From assembly GCA_001788835.1 (NCBI GenBank), contig MFXK01000010.1:1-64000 (forward strand): DNA of 64,000 nucleotides, in the 5' to 3' direction. Made by a program: the position numbers and the translations under genes. Under the pieces are notes generated by a model. The model did no database searches, was not told the DNA's origin, and saw only the letters and a list, made by a program, of their open reading frames with translations. The first letter of the stretch is position 1. Each line of letters begins with the position of its first letter. Below are positions 1 through 9,146 of the stretch, piece by piece. This DNA comes from Candidatus Peregrinibacteria bacterium RIFOXYB2_FULL_33_20 (lineage in GTDB: Bacteria; Patescibacteriota; Gracilibacteria; UBA1369; GWF2-33-10).

Positions 1-3000
1 CCATCCTGTTCTTGATATCCTTGTATTACAGCCTGAGCATATGCTTTCAAAACATATTTAGCATACCAAGCTGATAAATCAATATCTTTGAATGGATTTG
101 CATAAGTTTCATCTCCGATCTTTATATCACCTGCTTTATATAAAATCTTAACAGCCTCGACTCTATTTACTTTATTATCTGCTTTAAATGTATTACCTTC
201 ATATCCTCCCACAATTCCTAATTCATAAGCTGTTAATATATAATCATAAGCCCAGTGATCTTTTGTAAGATCAGTGAAAGGATTTGTTATTTCATCAGCA
301 GACAAAGAAATTCCATATAAATTCATAGCTAGTTTAAGTAATTCAGCTCTTGAAATTTCATTATCTGGACAGAAATTGCCTTCTTTATCACATCCTTTGA
401 CAGCTCCTTCTGCATATAATTCTGTAATGTATTTTTCAGCCCAATGCCCCTTATAATCTGCTGTGACTGGAATTTCATATGATTCTGTTGATAATGACGT
501 GTCAGATCCAGTTTCTGTTGCTCCATTTTCATCTCCTGCTGATTCATGACTATCTGATGTGGTTTCTGCGTTTTGATCAATAACTTCACTTAATGTTAGT
601 GTCCCTTTTGCTCCACCATTACCATTACTTGATTGTTGTTGTTGTTGTTGTTCTTCTTCTTCTACTGCTTCATCTTCAATAATAGGTGCAAATATCGTAA
701 AGTGGTCTGTAGTTCCAGAATAATTAATTGAACAATCATTCCAAGTACTATATTCCGTATCGTAATCAGCATTAAATGTATCTCTATTTATATGTTCATA
801 ATCATCTCCTGAATTTTCCTGACATTCAATTGTAGTACTTGTTGAATCAAGCATTACCCATGACTGTGAAGATGTATCATAATATCCAAGAGGTAAATCA
901 GTAGCATCAGACACATCATTAATAATTCCTGCATCTATCATTCCTTCTATTTGATCAATACTATATTCAAGTGTTACGACACCATCTCCATCAAAATTAG
1001 AAATCGCTGTATCATTAGTATCTGTAGCTGTAAAATCAACACCTATATTACCCAAAGGTCCTCCTGTTGCTCCTCCTTCAGATACACCCGTTGTTACTTC
1101 AATGCCAAGCGAGATTGTGTCATCTCCCAATGCTCCAGCTTCTGCTGAAAATGAAGCGAAATCTCCTTCAACAGCAATTGAATCTTCAGGTTCAAATACT
1201 GAATTAATTGGATCATGAGCTTCAAAATAATCTATTGTCTGATCTAATGCAACTTCAACAGAAGTATCTCCAGCAACAACACCTGTAGTTTCACCCCATG
1301 TACCATTCATACCATGAGCTGTTAAATCCCATGTTGTAGCTTCTGATACATAAAGAGTGAATTCACCGCTTCCATCAGCTCCTGTATTAGTCCATTGATT
1401 ATCAGTATTATTAGCATCAACCCATGCATAAGGCATAGGATCACCCTCAGAATCAACTACAGTACCTGTAATTGTTGCATCTGCTTCTTGCATAGTAATT
1501 ATATAAGAAGTTGTCCCAGTTGTAGTTTGTGTATTAGAACTAATATAATTTGGTTTATTTGCTTGAATCATATAGGTATATCCGCTAACTACATTCAATG
1601 TTGCCTCACCATTTCCATCAGTAAATGCATCAATAAATATTTTACTTGCTGGACTGAATGCATTAATAAATGCATAAGGTACTGGATCTCCATTACTATC
1701 TTCAACTGTAACAGTGAATTCTTGCATTGAATAATCACTGAAATCAATTTCAACACTTGTTTCTGCACCGTCAACAGTAAATTCTTGTTCTAATCCTCCT
1801 ATACCAGGAGCAAACATACGCAACATATAATCTCCATCATCCAAACTAACAGTTTTCTCGCAATCACCATCAGTTAAAGGACAATCTGCCCATGTCATTG
1901 TTCTGGTTGTAGTATTTTGAAGATCCATGAATATTCTATCCATATTAGTATTTGGGAAGTTCAAAATAGATAAAGCAACATCATATCTTTGAGGTAGGGT
2001 AATTGTTCCTAATTCAGCATTTGCTTCAGAAACATCTATATCAGTTTCTATTGTAACTTCACCTAAACCATTCCATGATCTAAGTTCATAGACTTCATTT
2101 TCTTGATTTTTTTCTACAATAATTCGGAAAGCACCAGTACTATCAGTGCTTGCTCCATTTCCTGGACCAGTCCACTGTCCAGTAGTTGAATTAACTTTAT
2201 TTGCCATTACCCAATTATATGAATAAGGATCGCCATTTGCATTATGTATAATGCCACTAATTTCAGCAAATGCATCTGGGTCATACTTGAAATTAATTGT
2301 TGCGTCAGAAGCAATAGAAACATCACTTGCATCAGATCCGTCAGCAACTGGAACCTTACCATACATTGGAGCCCAAGCCTCACAATTATAAGTACCTGCA
2401 TTAACGAATAATGTATACTCTCCATTACTATCAGTCATAGCATTAGCCCCTCCGAATCCATTATTACTCCAGCAATTAACATTTGACCATTGAATAGGAT
2501 TATCAGAATTATCTGTTATAGATCCTGAAATTGCTATACTTGGTTGTTTAATAACGAAATTTAAAACTGCTGGCACATTAGCACCTTCTTCTGGGACCAA
2601 AATATTCATTTCAGTTTGAGAAAATATACCAGGCACATTTGCCATAACTTTATATTGTCCAGGAGCTACAGCAATTCTAAATGCTCCAGATTTATTTGTT
2701 TGACCTCCTGCCCAAAAAGACATATCGCCTTTTTGCTGATTAGCTGTAACTTGCACCCAAGCATTAGCAAGAGCGCTTCCTTGATCATCCACTACTGTAC
2801 CTGAAATAAATTTATCTGCGGCTATCAAAGCAAGATTAACAGTTTCATCTCCGTCAACATTAATAGATGTTGGAGGAGGACTAACGAATTCAAGTTCAGC
2901 ACCACCATTTGATCCATACCATTTATCAATACCAATATTACAGAATCCTCCACTTGAAAGTGAAAGACTATAAGCTGTTGAACCATCTGCATCCAATGTA

Positions 3001-6000
3001 ATTCTTTTGCCAACCCAACTATTTGAACAACCTGCCCATACTTGTGCATGTTTACTACCTTCAGTTCCTATACCAGTATGAGTAATTGTTCCGCTTACTG
3101 TATAAAGAGCTTCGTCAAAATAAAAAGTAACTTCTGCACTTGGATTGCTTTCAGATAAAGTAAAATTTCCATTATTACATCTAGCTACATAACCTTCTGG
3201 AGCTTCCATACAATCTGTCCATGCATTGCCCCATGCATCCCATGAACCAACTGGAATACCTGTAACTATAGCTTGTCCTGAACCATTAGTTAATGTTTCC
3301 TGTGTACCAGCGCCAGGAGCATTTATATATACAGTAGCATTAGCTATTGGACTATCATCAGTCGAATTAAGAACTGTAACTGTTACAGAACCATCTCCAG
3401 GTTCACTTAACCATACTGGATTAAGTGAAATTTCTTCAATTGTTTGATCTGAATTTGTCAATGTATTTACATTAATTTGATAACTGGAAGACACAGTTGA
3501 TGGATTGGTAATATTTTTTAATTTAAACGATACTTGGGAGCCATTATCCCCAAAATGAGCATCAGTATCAACATCCCCATCATTATCAGCATCAATTGCA
3601 ATAGTCAAAGTAACTGATCTGGTTGATTGACTTACAGTTGCATCTGTAACATAAATTCGTCCATTTTCTGAATAATCATCAGTACCAGCTGTAAGATATG
3701 CCCCATCCCATTGATTTATATCATTATTCATCCAATCATCATCCATCTCAGCATTTGACACATTATATCCAGTTGGGAATACAACTTGTATTTTATATCC
3801 ATTATTAAGAGCTTGTGTAATTGGAAATTCAATATTGTAATCAGTTGTGCATCCTGCAATATTACATTCCGCCCAAGCATTCATTGGATTATATTTTTGA
3901 ACATATTTATCATCCCAAACATCACCTGTAAATCCAGCCGACATTTTAAACCAATCACCTGAACCTTCTGCTCCTCCCATCATCCCACCTTCTCCACTTG
4001 AAAAATCTTGATAAAAATCATTACCTCCTCTTTCCATATGAGTACTGCCTTCCTGTGTACGATCAGCTTCAATTATTGGCTGATTATTTAAGGCAACTAT
4101 ATTTGTAGATAAATTTAAAAAACAATCTTGGTCTTGTGCTAATGGAATGCCAAATACTTGTAATTCATATCTATCTGAATCCCAATCAAATGTAGCATTT
4201 GCAAGACTTACTGGCATATTATCACAAACTAATGTGTAATTTGATACAGTTATTAATGGAGAATTTTTCATTGGTAAATCAAGTCCAATTCGAAATCCAT
4301 CAAGCAAGAAATCTGTAAATTTAACTGTTGGAGCAGAAGTATTTGCAGTTAATTGAGTATTAAAATTAAGTACATAATTTCCTCCAGCTACTTCATTATC
4401 ATCTCCATCTAAATTATTCCCAGCGCTATCTTTTATAACACTACCTAAAAGAGTGATTTGATAGCTAGTATTAGCTTGTAAAGCTGAATTATTAAATTCA
4501 ATTACCAAGCTCTGATCCATTGGTTCATAATATGAGCTAGCAGATATTTCTGGCGTAGCTACCCAAGAATTTGTAAGAAGGGTTGTCGGATCTATCATCT
4601 CAGAAAATCCAATTTTAATATTGCTAAGCAAAGTATTTACATTTTCCTCTTCATCATTTGGTTCTGCCCACCATATTGTTGGAGCTTCAGTATCTGCTGA
4701 ATTATTTGTATAAAAATTAGTTGTATAAGAAACTGTAACGCCATTTGAATCTTCAGCATTTAATACTTCAAATACCAAAGTTGAATTTGCTGTTAAAGTT
4801 TCATCTGTTTTGAATATTGCAGATAATTCATCTGAATTATAACTAACAGTACCAGCTATATAATCTCCATTAAGCACTCTTAATGTGATGGTTTCATCAG
4901 TAATAGTAGTTGAATCCATTGGAGCAGAAAATCTTGCCACAAATACCTTATTATTTGTGTTAATTGTACTGTATGAATAAGGAATAGTCCCTTCTACAAA
5001 TGTTGACCGCCAATTGTTATCTTCAAAAAATCCTTGATCAAAATTATTATCAGGCGTGAAATTTATAGGACTACTTTCTGTTGTTAAACAATCAATCTCT
5101 TCAGCATTACAAACTTCAACTACTGCTTTGTATGATTGATCTTGCATGAAATAATAATATGGCCAGAAATTATCATAATCAGATCTGCTATCTCCTTGTA
5201 TATAATATGCACTATCAGTACCATCATAACTTACTTCACTAATATCAATTGAACTGCTATTAATTGGATTAAAATTATCTCTATTATCAAATACTTCATC
5301 TGCTGGTAAGATATAAACATTAACATGATCACCAATATTAGCTTCACTCCAAGCAACTGTTATATCATTACCATCAATGCCTGAATTAGTTGAATCATTA
5401 TCTGATAATTCTACATAAGGAACTCTGCTTACAGCAGATATGCGAACACGTGGTTTTGGATTAAAATTTAATGCACCATTACCATTAAGATCTTTAATAT
5501 CTGGAGACAAAGTAACTTCAGCTCCAACAGAATTTGTTTGTTCTGCATTTAAAGTAACTTGCAAAATATTATCATCCATCCAAACTAAAGCTGGAGTAAC
5601 AAAATTAGTCCAAGTACCTTGACTAAGCGTAATTCTTGTATTTATATTATCTGATCTCAATGTATTTTGATCAACATCTTTATCAAAAACTAACATTATC
5701 TTTTCTCCAACTTCTGTGAATTGATTATTAGCACCAATATCATTTAATACTACAACATCTTTTAAAGTAGGACCATTTGTATCTAATAAAATAGCATCAT
5801 TAAAACAACGATAATTGGAAGCGCAAAAACTTGGCCATATTCTATCATCATTTGCAATCGTTGGAGATCCGCCAAGAGTAATAATAACCTTATCATTAGA
5901 AACATAATTTGTAACAAAAGCTGCTACTGCACCAGTTCCATAAGAATGACTTAAATATGTATCAATACTTTGAGCATTTAAAATTGCATCAGGTGAATAA

Positions 6001-6770
6001 CCACCTTCAACAGTAGCCCAACTTATTGTAGTTAAATCTATAGCTTGATCAAAAAATAAAGAAAGGTGAGTGCCTGCATTACTTAAAAGACCATCTGCAG
6101 TTAATTTTACTAATTTTGGACGATTTGCATCCATTTGAATAGATTGAGACAAAACTTCACTATGTGTTACTGATTGATTGTCACCAAATTTTGTTCCATT
6201 TTGAACAATACCAATTTGAAAACGACTTCCATCTACGACTCCATATTGCGCAGTTTTTAACGCCAAAAAATAGACATCCCCAGCTTCTATTGGATCAGCA
6301 TTAACCAATCTAAGATTAGCCCTATAATTAGCCCCATCAATTTCATAAACAATATTATTATTAAGAGATAATTTCCTATCATTTCTACTTAATGAATCTG
6401 ATTGGAATTCACTTTTCCATATTTCTAGTCCAGCTGGCAAATATTTTAATATATTAGAAGTGTTTTGATCAACATCTACACTCGCACCATCATCCAAAAC
6501 AAGCTTAACATCTAATCCTTGGAAATTACCTCCTGGAGCATCTACAAAATGCACAGCAAATATTTCAATAGATTCACTGTTACTATTTACTTGCTGTCCT
6601 GCGTGACTTTTATCTACAATATAAAAAGGATCAGATTCACTACCAAATGAATTTGTTTGGATATCCTTTCCTTTAAATAAATGAAAAGAATCATATGCAG
6701 TAGCAACTGCAAAAAGTGAGGTAATTATAGCTACCCCAATAACGGCTTTAAGCCATTTTTTGGTACACAT
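1..6770 (-). CDS. Giant SLH-anchored surface protein, C-terminus beyond the window
   Basis: One uninterrupted frame runs from ATG at 6770 to the left edge (at least 2,256 codons, no stop), so the 3' end is missing. The N-terminus (MCTKKWLKAVIGVAIITSLF) is a signal peptide or anchor. Residues ~100-900 hold several Ig-like units of the Big_5 kind, recognisable by phrases such as FSAPMDSTTITDE and FSEMIDPTT. Residues ~1130-1800 hold at least five carboxypeptidase-regulatory/CnaB-like units (ISGTVVDDQGSALANAWV, ITGTVVDSEGDPMPYAWV). An acidic, Gln-rich linker (EEEEQQQQQ) lies near residue 2040. Three SLH domains follow from ~2102 (HWAEKYITELYAEGAVKGC, HWAYDYILTAYELGIVGGY, AWYAKYVLKAYAQAVIQGY), the third cut by the edge. 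SLH domains bind cell-wall polymers, so I infer a wall-anchored adhesin or S-layer-like protein. The ligand is unknown. Confidence 0.9.
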   Translation of the reverse strand, partial: MCTKKWLKAVIGVAIITSLFAVATAYDSFHLFKGKDIQTNSFGSESDPFYIVDKSHAGQQVNSNSESIEIFAVHFVDAPGGNFQGLDVKLVLDDGASVDVDQNTSNILKYLPAGLEIWKSEFQSDSLSRNDRKLSLNNNIVYEIDGANYRANLRLVNADPIEAGDVYFLALKTAQYGVVDGSRFQIGIVQNGTKFGDNQSVTHSEVLSQSIQMDANRPKLVKLTADGLLSNAGTHLSLFFDQAIDLTTISWATVEGGYSPDAILNAQSIDTYLSHSYGTGAVAAFVTNYVSNDKVIITLGGSPTIANDDRIWPSFCASNYRCFNDAILLDTNGPTLKDVVVLNDIGANNQFTEVGEKIMLVFDKDVDQNTLRSDNINTRITLSQGTWTNFVTPALVWMDDNILQVTLNAEQTNSVGAEVTLSPDIKDLNGNGALNFNPKPRVRISAVSRVPYVELSDNDSTNSGIDGNDITVAWSEANIGDHVNVYILPADEVFDNRDNFNPINSSSIDISEVSYDGTDSAYYIQGDSRSDYDNFWPYYYFMQDQSYKAVVEVCNAEEIDCLTTESSPINFTPDNNFDQGFFEDNNWRSTFVEGTIPYSYSTINTNNKVFVARFSAPMDSTTITDETITLRVLNGDYIAGTVSYNSDELSAIFKTDETLTANSTLVFEVLNAEDSNGVTVSYTTNFYTNNSADTEAPTIWWAEPNDEEENVNTLLSNIKIGFSEMIDPTTLLTNSWVATPEISASSYYEPMDQSLVIEFNNSALQANTSYQITLLGSVIKDSAGNNLDGDDNEVAGGNYVLNFNTQLTANTSAPTVKFTDFLLDGFRIGLDLPMKNSPLITVSNYTLVCDNMPVSLANATFDWDSDRYELQVFGIPLAQDQDCFLNLSTNIVALNNQPIIEADRTQEGSTHMERGGNDFYQDFSSGEGGMMGGAEGSGDWFKMSAGFTGDVWDDKYVQKYNPMNAWAECNIAGCTTDYNIEFPITQALNNGYKIQVVFPTGYNVSNAEMDDDWMNNDINQWDGAYLTAGTDDYSENGRIYVTDATVSQSTRSVTLTIAIDADNDGDVDTDAHFGDNGSQVSFKLKNITNPSTVSSSYQINVNTLTNSDQTIEEISLNPVWLSEPGDGSVTVTVLNSTDDSPIANATVYINAPGAGTQETLTNGSGQAIVTGIPVGSWDAWGNAWTDCMEAPEGYVARCNNGNFTLSESNPSAEVTFYFDEALYTVSGTITHTGIGTEGSKHAQVWAGCSNSWVGKRITLDADGSTAYSLSLSSGGFCNIGIDKWYGSNGGAELEFVSPPPTSINVDGDETVNLALIAADKFISGTVVDDQGSALANAWVQVTANQQKGDMSFWAGGQTNKSGAFRIAVAPGQYKVMANVPGIFSQTEMNILVPEEGANVPAVLNFVIKQPSIAISGSITDNSDNPIQWSNVNCWSNNGFGGANAMTDSNGEYTLFVNAGTYNCEAWAPMYGKVPVADGSDASDVSIASDATINFKYDPDAFAEISGIIHNANGDPYSYNWVMANKVNSTTGQWTGPGNGASTDSTGAFRIIVEKNQENEVYELRSWNGLGEVTIETDIDVSEANAELGTITLPQRYDVALSILNFPNTNMDRIFMDLQNTTTRTMTWADCPLTDGDCEKTVSLDDGDYMLRMFAPGIGGLEQEFTVDGAETSVEIDFSDYSMQEFTVTVEDSNGDPVPYAFINAFSPASKIFIDAFTDGNGEATLNVVSGYTYMIQANKPNYISSNTQTTTGTTSYIITMQEADATITGTVVDSEGDPMPYAWVDANNTDNQWTNTGADGSGEFTLYVSEATTWDLTAHGMNGTWGETTGVVAGDTSVEVALDQTIDYFEAHDPINSVFEPEDSIAVEGDFASFSAEAGALGDDTISLGIEVTTGVSEGGATGGPLGNIGVDFTATDTNDTAISNFDGDGVVTLEYSIDQIEGMIDAGIINDVSDATDLPLGYYDTSSQSWVMLDSTSTTIECQENSGDDYEHINRDTFNADYDTEYSTWNDCSINYSGTTDHFTIFAPIIEDEAVEEEEQQQQQQSSNGNGGAKGTLTLSEVIDQNAETTSDSHESAGDENGATETGSDTSLSTESYEIPVTADYKGHWAEKYITELYAEGAVKGCDKEGNFCPDNEISRAELLKLAMNLYGISLSADEITNPFTDLTKDHWAYDYILTAYELGIVGGYEGNTFKADNKVNRVEAVKILYKAGDIKIGDETYANPFKDIDLSAWYAKYVLKAYAQAVIQGYQEQD

Positions 6771-6825
6771 ATTTGTTTTTGTGTTAAGAAATATTTGTTT
6801 TTGTTTTTTTAAAAAACATGTGTGA

Positions 6826-6844
6826 ATTTGCAAAAATTGCAAAT
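6826..6844. promoter_or_regulatory. Inverted repeat upstream of the giant surface gene
   Basis: Arms ATTTGCAA and TTGCAAAT are separated by three bases, about 56 bases upstream of the ATG at 6770. The position suits an operator or a leader hairpin for the surface-protein gene; function is inferred from position only. Confidence 0.4.
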
Positions 6845-6973
6845 CTTAATATAATATCAAAAATTTGTCTTACACTCAAAAACATTGTCTTGTCATATTT
6901 CGTGTTTATATTTTAATTTTTAAAATCGTTTAAAAAACTCATGTCATTGCTAAATACTAAATTTTTGGCTGTG

Positions 6974-6999
6974 CCATCCGAAGCTTTAGCGTAGGATGG
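6974..6999 (-). repeat. Trailer hairpin fused to the tRNA-Arg CCA end
   Basis: CCATCC (6974-6979) pairs with GGATGG (6994-6999) around a 14-base loop containing GAAGCTTTAGCG. The last three bases are the complement of the tRNA CCA, so one arm begins with the tRNA 3' end itself. A close relative sits in the same place after tRNA-fMet (46884-46912). It may act as a terminator or as a processing signal. Confidence 0.6.
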
Positions 7000-7073
7000 T
7001 GCACCCAGCAGGATTTGAACCTGCAACCCTCAGTTCCGAAGACTGATGCTCTATCCAGTTGAGCTATGAGTGC
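6997..7073 (-). tRNA. tRNA-Arg (UCG anticodon)
   Basis: 77 nt with encoded CCA. The acceptor GCACTCA pairs with TGGGTGC (one G-U). The D stem is GCTC/GAGC, the anticodon stem TCAGT/ACTGA encloses loop CTTCGGA giving anticodon TCG, and the T arm is GCAGG TTCAAAT CCTGC. Discriminator base is A. It reads CGA and probably CGG arginine codons. Confidence 0.93.
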
Positions 7074-7097
7074 TGATTAGAAAAAAATAAAAAAATG

Positions 7098-7176
7098 AAG
7101 TCAGAAGTGAGTAGTCAGAAATCAATAATCGACTACCAACTACTGATTACCGACCACTGACTACAACATTCAACAT
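7098..7176. repeat. Degenerate GACTACTGA-type tandem repeat
   Basis: Imperfect units of AGTCAGAAG, GACTACC and ACTACTGATTACC fill the gap downstream of tRNA-Arg. The same family forms the larger array at 12114-12275 and occurs inside ribD at 54764-54795. No open frame of note is present. Confidence 0.6.
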
Positions 7177-7215
7177 CTAAAGTATCTTATACTATAGCTA
7201 AATATAAATACAAGA

Positions 7216-7929
7216 TCAGCATTTATTTATTGATTTGATAAAACTTACGACTTTATTTACTTCATTGAATCCTAAATTTCCATGAAATTTCTGACTATCA
7301 ATATTTTCTAATTCAGCATCAGAGGCTAATTCTTTACAACCTTTTTCTAAAGCCCATTTTTCGGCTATTTTGATGAGTTTTTTGGCTATTCCTTTTTCCC
7401 TATATTTAGGCTTTACATAAATTCCTTCAACATATGCAACAGGACTACTTTTTGCACCTTGTACATAATCGCTACGCAAAGATAGATTAATAAAAGCTAC
7501 ATAATGTTCAGTATCTTTACAAATATATGTTGTATTTTTATTAGACAACATTAATTCCCTAAATTCTTTTTCTAATTCTTCTTTTGTGTGATTTGGCCAA
7601 AAAGCTAAGCCCATTGAGACCCAATCATTAAAATCAATTTTAGAAATTTCATGAAAATTCATATTTTTTGCATCTGGTCTACGATGAGGACAACCAGGCC
7701 AGCAACATGGTCTACGCTTCCCCTTCAAAAGATCTGAACATAATCTCTCTATATGATTTTTTCTTGTTTCTGATTTTTTGACAATAGTAGTCCAACAAAT
7801 CCACTCGTTGCGCGCAAGAGATGTAAGTTTATTCCATTTCGCAAGTATGTCTGGACTGGAAATTAAAGTTTCTCTTAAATCGTTTGGAACTTTATGAACT
7901 ACACCTGTGGCGATTATTTTATCAGTCAT
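7216..7929 (-). CDS. YdeI-like domain fused to AAC(6')-family N-acetyltransferase
   Basis: 237 aa. Residues 1-~83 match the short YdeI/OmpD-associated family, including the hallmark LARNEWICW and the ending GKRRPCCWPGCPHRR, which is normally the C-terminus of a free-standing protein. Residues ~92-237 are a GNAT acetyltransferase: VAYVEGIYVKPKYREKGIAKK carries the acetyl-CoA loop (R-x-x-G-I/A), followed by ELASDAELENIDSQKFHGNLGF. That last stretch is diagnostic of aminoglycoside 6'-N-acetyltransferases of the AAC(6')-I type. The expected reaction is acetyl transfer from acetyl-CoA to an amine. Resistance activity is inferred, and the native substrate may differ. The neighbouring nucleotidyltransferase and attC-like palindrome suggest a cassette origin. 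Confidence 0.85.
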   Translation of the reverse strand: MTDKIIATGVVHKVPNDLRETLISSPDILAKWNKLTSLARNEWICWTTIVKKSETRKNHIERLCSDLLKGKRRPCCWPGCPHRRPDAKNMNFHEISKIDFNDWVSMGLAFWPNHTKEELEKEFRELMLSNKNTTYICKDTEHYVAFINLSLRSDYVQGAKSSPVAYVEGIYVKPKYREKGIAKKLIKIAEKWALEKGCKELASDAELENIDSQKFHGNLGFNEVNKVVSFIKSINKC

Positions 7930-7970
7930 ATTTTTTCAGGTAAAAGTTAAAAGTTTTTTCACATGTATTC

Positions 7971-8049
7971 CCTACAACGTTCGCGTGTATCTGATGTTGC
8001 GTAGCAATATAGGCGGAACGAAGTGAAGCCAGGTACACGCTGTTATCGG
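7971..8049 (-). other. Integron attC-like imperfect palindrome
   Basis: Read on the minus strand, CCGATAACA-GCGTGTACCTG at one end mirrors CAGATACACGC-GAAC-GTTGTAGG at the other. The inner arms pair at 10 of 11 positions and the outer boxes (ATAAC and GTTGT) are separated from them by unequal spacers (1 and 4 bases). The variable middle contains a TTGC-GTA-GCAA mini-hairpin. This architecture resembles a folded attC recombination site. The outer boxes deviate from the classical RYYYAAC/GTTRRRY consensus, so the call is tentative. It directly follows the nucleotidyltransferase stop, where a cassette attC belongs. Confidence 0.5.
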
Positions 8050-8058
8050 ATGTATGAC

Positions 8059-8538
8059 TTACACGGTCATTTTATCATAGACTGCAAAGTTTTTATGCAT
8101 AGTGTTGCTCGTCATGGGAATACCTGCTAATTCACCTTGTTCTTGAATGATTGGATTTTCAAAATTAGTACGCTTCAAAAAAAAGACCTCAATATCGTAT
8201 TTTTTATCAACAAATTTTTTGTTTCTATATGCCAAATTCATTGTATCTTCTGAAAAAGGTTTTCCATCAGGTTCCCTATTAAGCCAGTCGGGAATTATAT
8301 AGTCATCCTCTACAAAAATTATAAAATCAAAATCTGAAAATAAGCTTCCCCTAAATCCTGGCGGATCATATTCTCCAAAAGAATCTTTAATAGATGAGCC
8401 AATAAGTATAATTTTGATTATTTTTTCATCAGGAAGAAGTCTTGATTTGATTTTATCAATAGCTTGATTTCTAAGACGATCAATTTCTATTTTTTGGAAA
8501 ACTTTTTTATGAGGTCTTTTTTTTAGATATTCTTCCAT
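8059..8538 (-). CDS. Minimal nucleotidyltransferase-fold protein
   Basis: 159 aa. The motif ILIGSSIKDSFGEYD followed by SDFDFIIFVEDD is the G-S...D-x-D signature of the DNA polymerase beta-type nucleotidyltransferase fold (two metal-binding acidic residues), with a third possible carboxylate in DIEVFF. The family includes antibiotic nucleotidyltransferases and MNT-type antitoxins. No HEPN partner is next to it. It shares orientation with the acetyltransferase and is separated from it by the attC-like palindrome, so a cassette gene is plausible. The substrate is not predictable. Confidence 0.7.
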   Translation of the reverse strand: MEEYLKKRPHKKVFQKIEIDRLRNQAIDKIKSRLLPDEKIIKIILIGSSIKDSFGEYDPPGFRGSLFSDFDFIIFVEDDYIIPDWLNREPDGKPFSEDTMNLAYRNKKFVDKKYDIEVFFLKRTNFENPIIQEQGELAGIPMTSNTMHKNFAVYDKMTV

Positions 8539-8804
8539 ATGTATTTAGTAGCAAGTAGCGTAAGTCATATTTTCAATAATGTTCGAGGATATGCAAACTA
8601 GCGAAATAATACAATCTTTCTGATCATTTTGCCAGTTGGGAAAGCAAAATTTTAAGCTTTAAATTTTTAAAAAATCAAAAAAAATTGTTTTAAATCATAA
8701 TTTTTTGTGCTACTCTCGTTTTTTGAATTATTTGTACTTGCCTTCAAATTTCCATCTAGTGAGGATTGTTGTAAGTTTTAGTTATTTAATAGATTTACAG
8801 CAAG

Positions 8805-9065
8805 TTATTGGCGACTTTTGTCGCTCCATTTTTGCCAAGCAACACGAGTTAACTGTTGTTCATTTTGAATAATCGTTATTGCCTTACATTCAGGACATTT
8901 TATGCAAGGCTCATCTCCAGTACTATCCATACCACTTCCTGCAATAAAAATATCATTTTCATTAATTCTAAGTGTTGAACCACAACCATTAGAACCACTG
9001 CCATTGCCACTACATTTAACGTCAATTGTTGAGGGTTTTTTAGTCCCAGGAAATAAAACTTCCAT
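8805..9065 (-). CDS. Small putative zinc-ribbon protein
   Basis: 86 aa. Cysteine pairs VKCSGNGSGSNGCG near residue 17 and CIKCPEC near residue 53 suggest two halves of one zinc ribbon, with a conserved-looking GDEPCIKCP turn. The C-terminus is basic and Trp-containing (TRVAWQKWSDKS). No enzymatic motif is visible. The ~265-base gap to the nucleotidyltransferase is AT-rich without a recognisable gene. Function unknown; nucleic-acid binding is a guess. Confidence 0.6.
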   Translation of the reverse strand: MEVLFPGTKKPSTIDVKCSGNGSGSNGCGSTLRINENDIFIAGSGMDSTGDEPCIKCPECKAITIIQNEQQLTRVAWQKWSDKSRQ

Positions 9066-9146
9066 AATCTAATATTTATGAATTCAAATTACATGCGTAT
9101 AATAAACTCTATTTACCTTTTTGTCAATTTTTTTAGGCGTAAAAAC

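Noticed and set aside
951-1730. Plus-strand frames of 65 and 111 codons rich in Cys/Ile/Ser
   Set aside because: They are the antisense of the giant minus-strand surface gene, with low-complexity composition and no start context.
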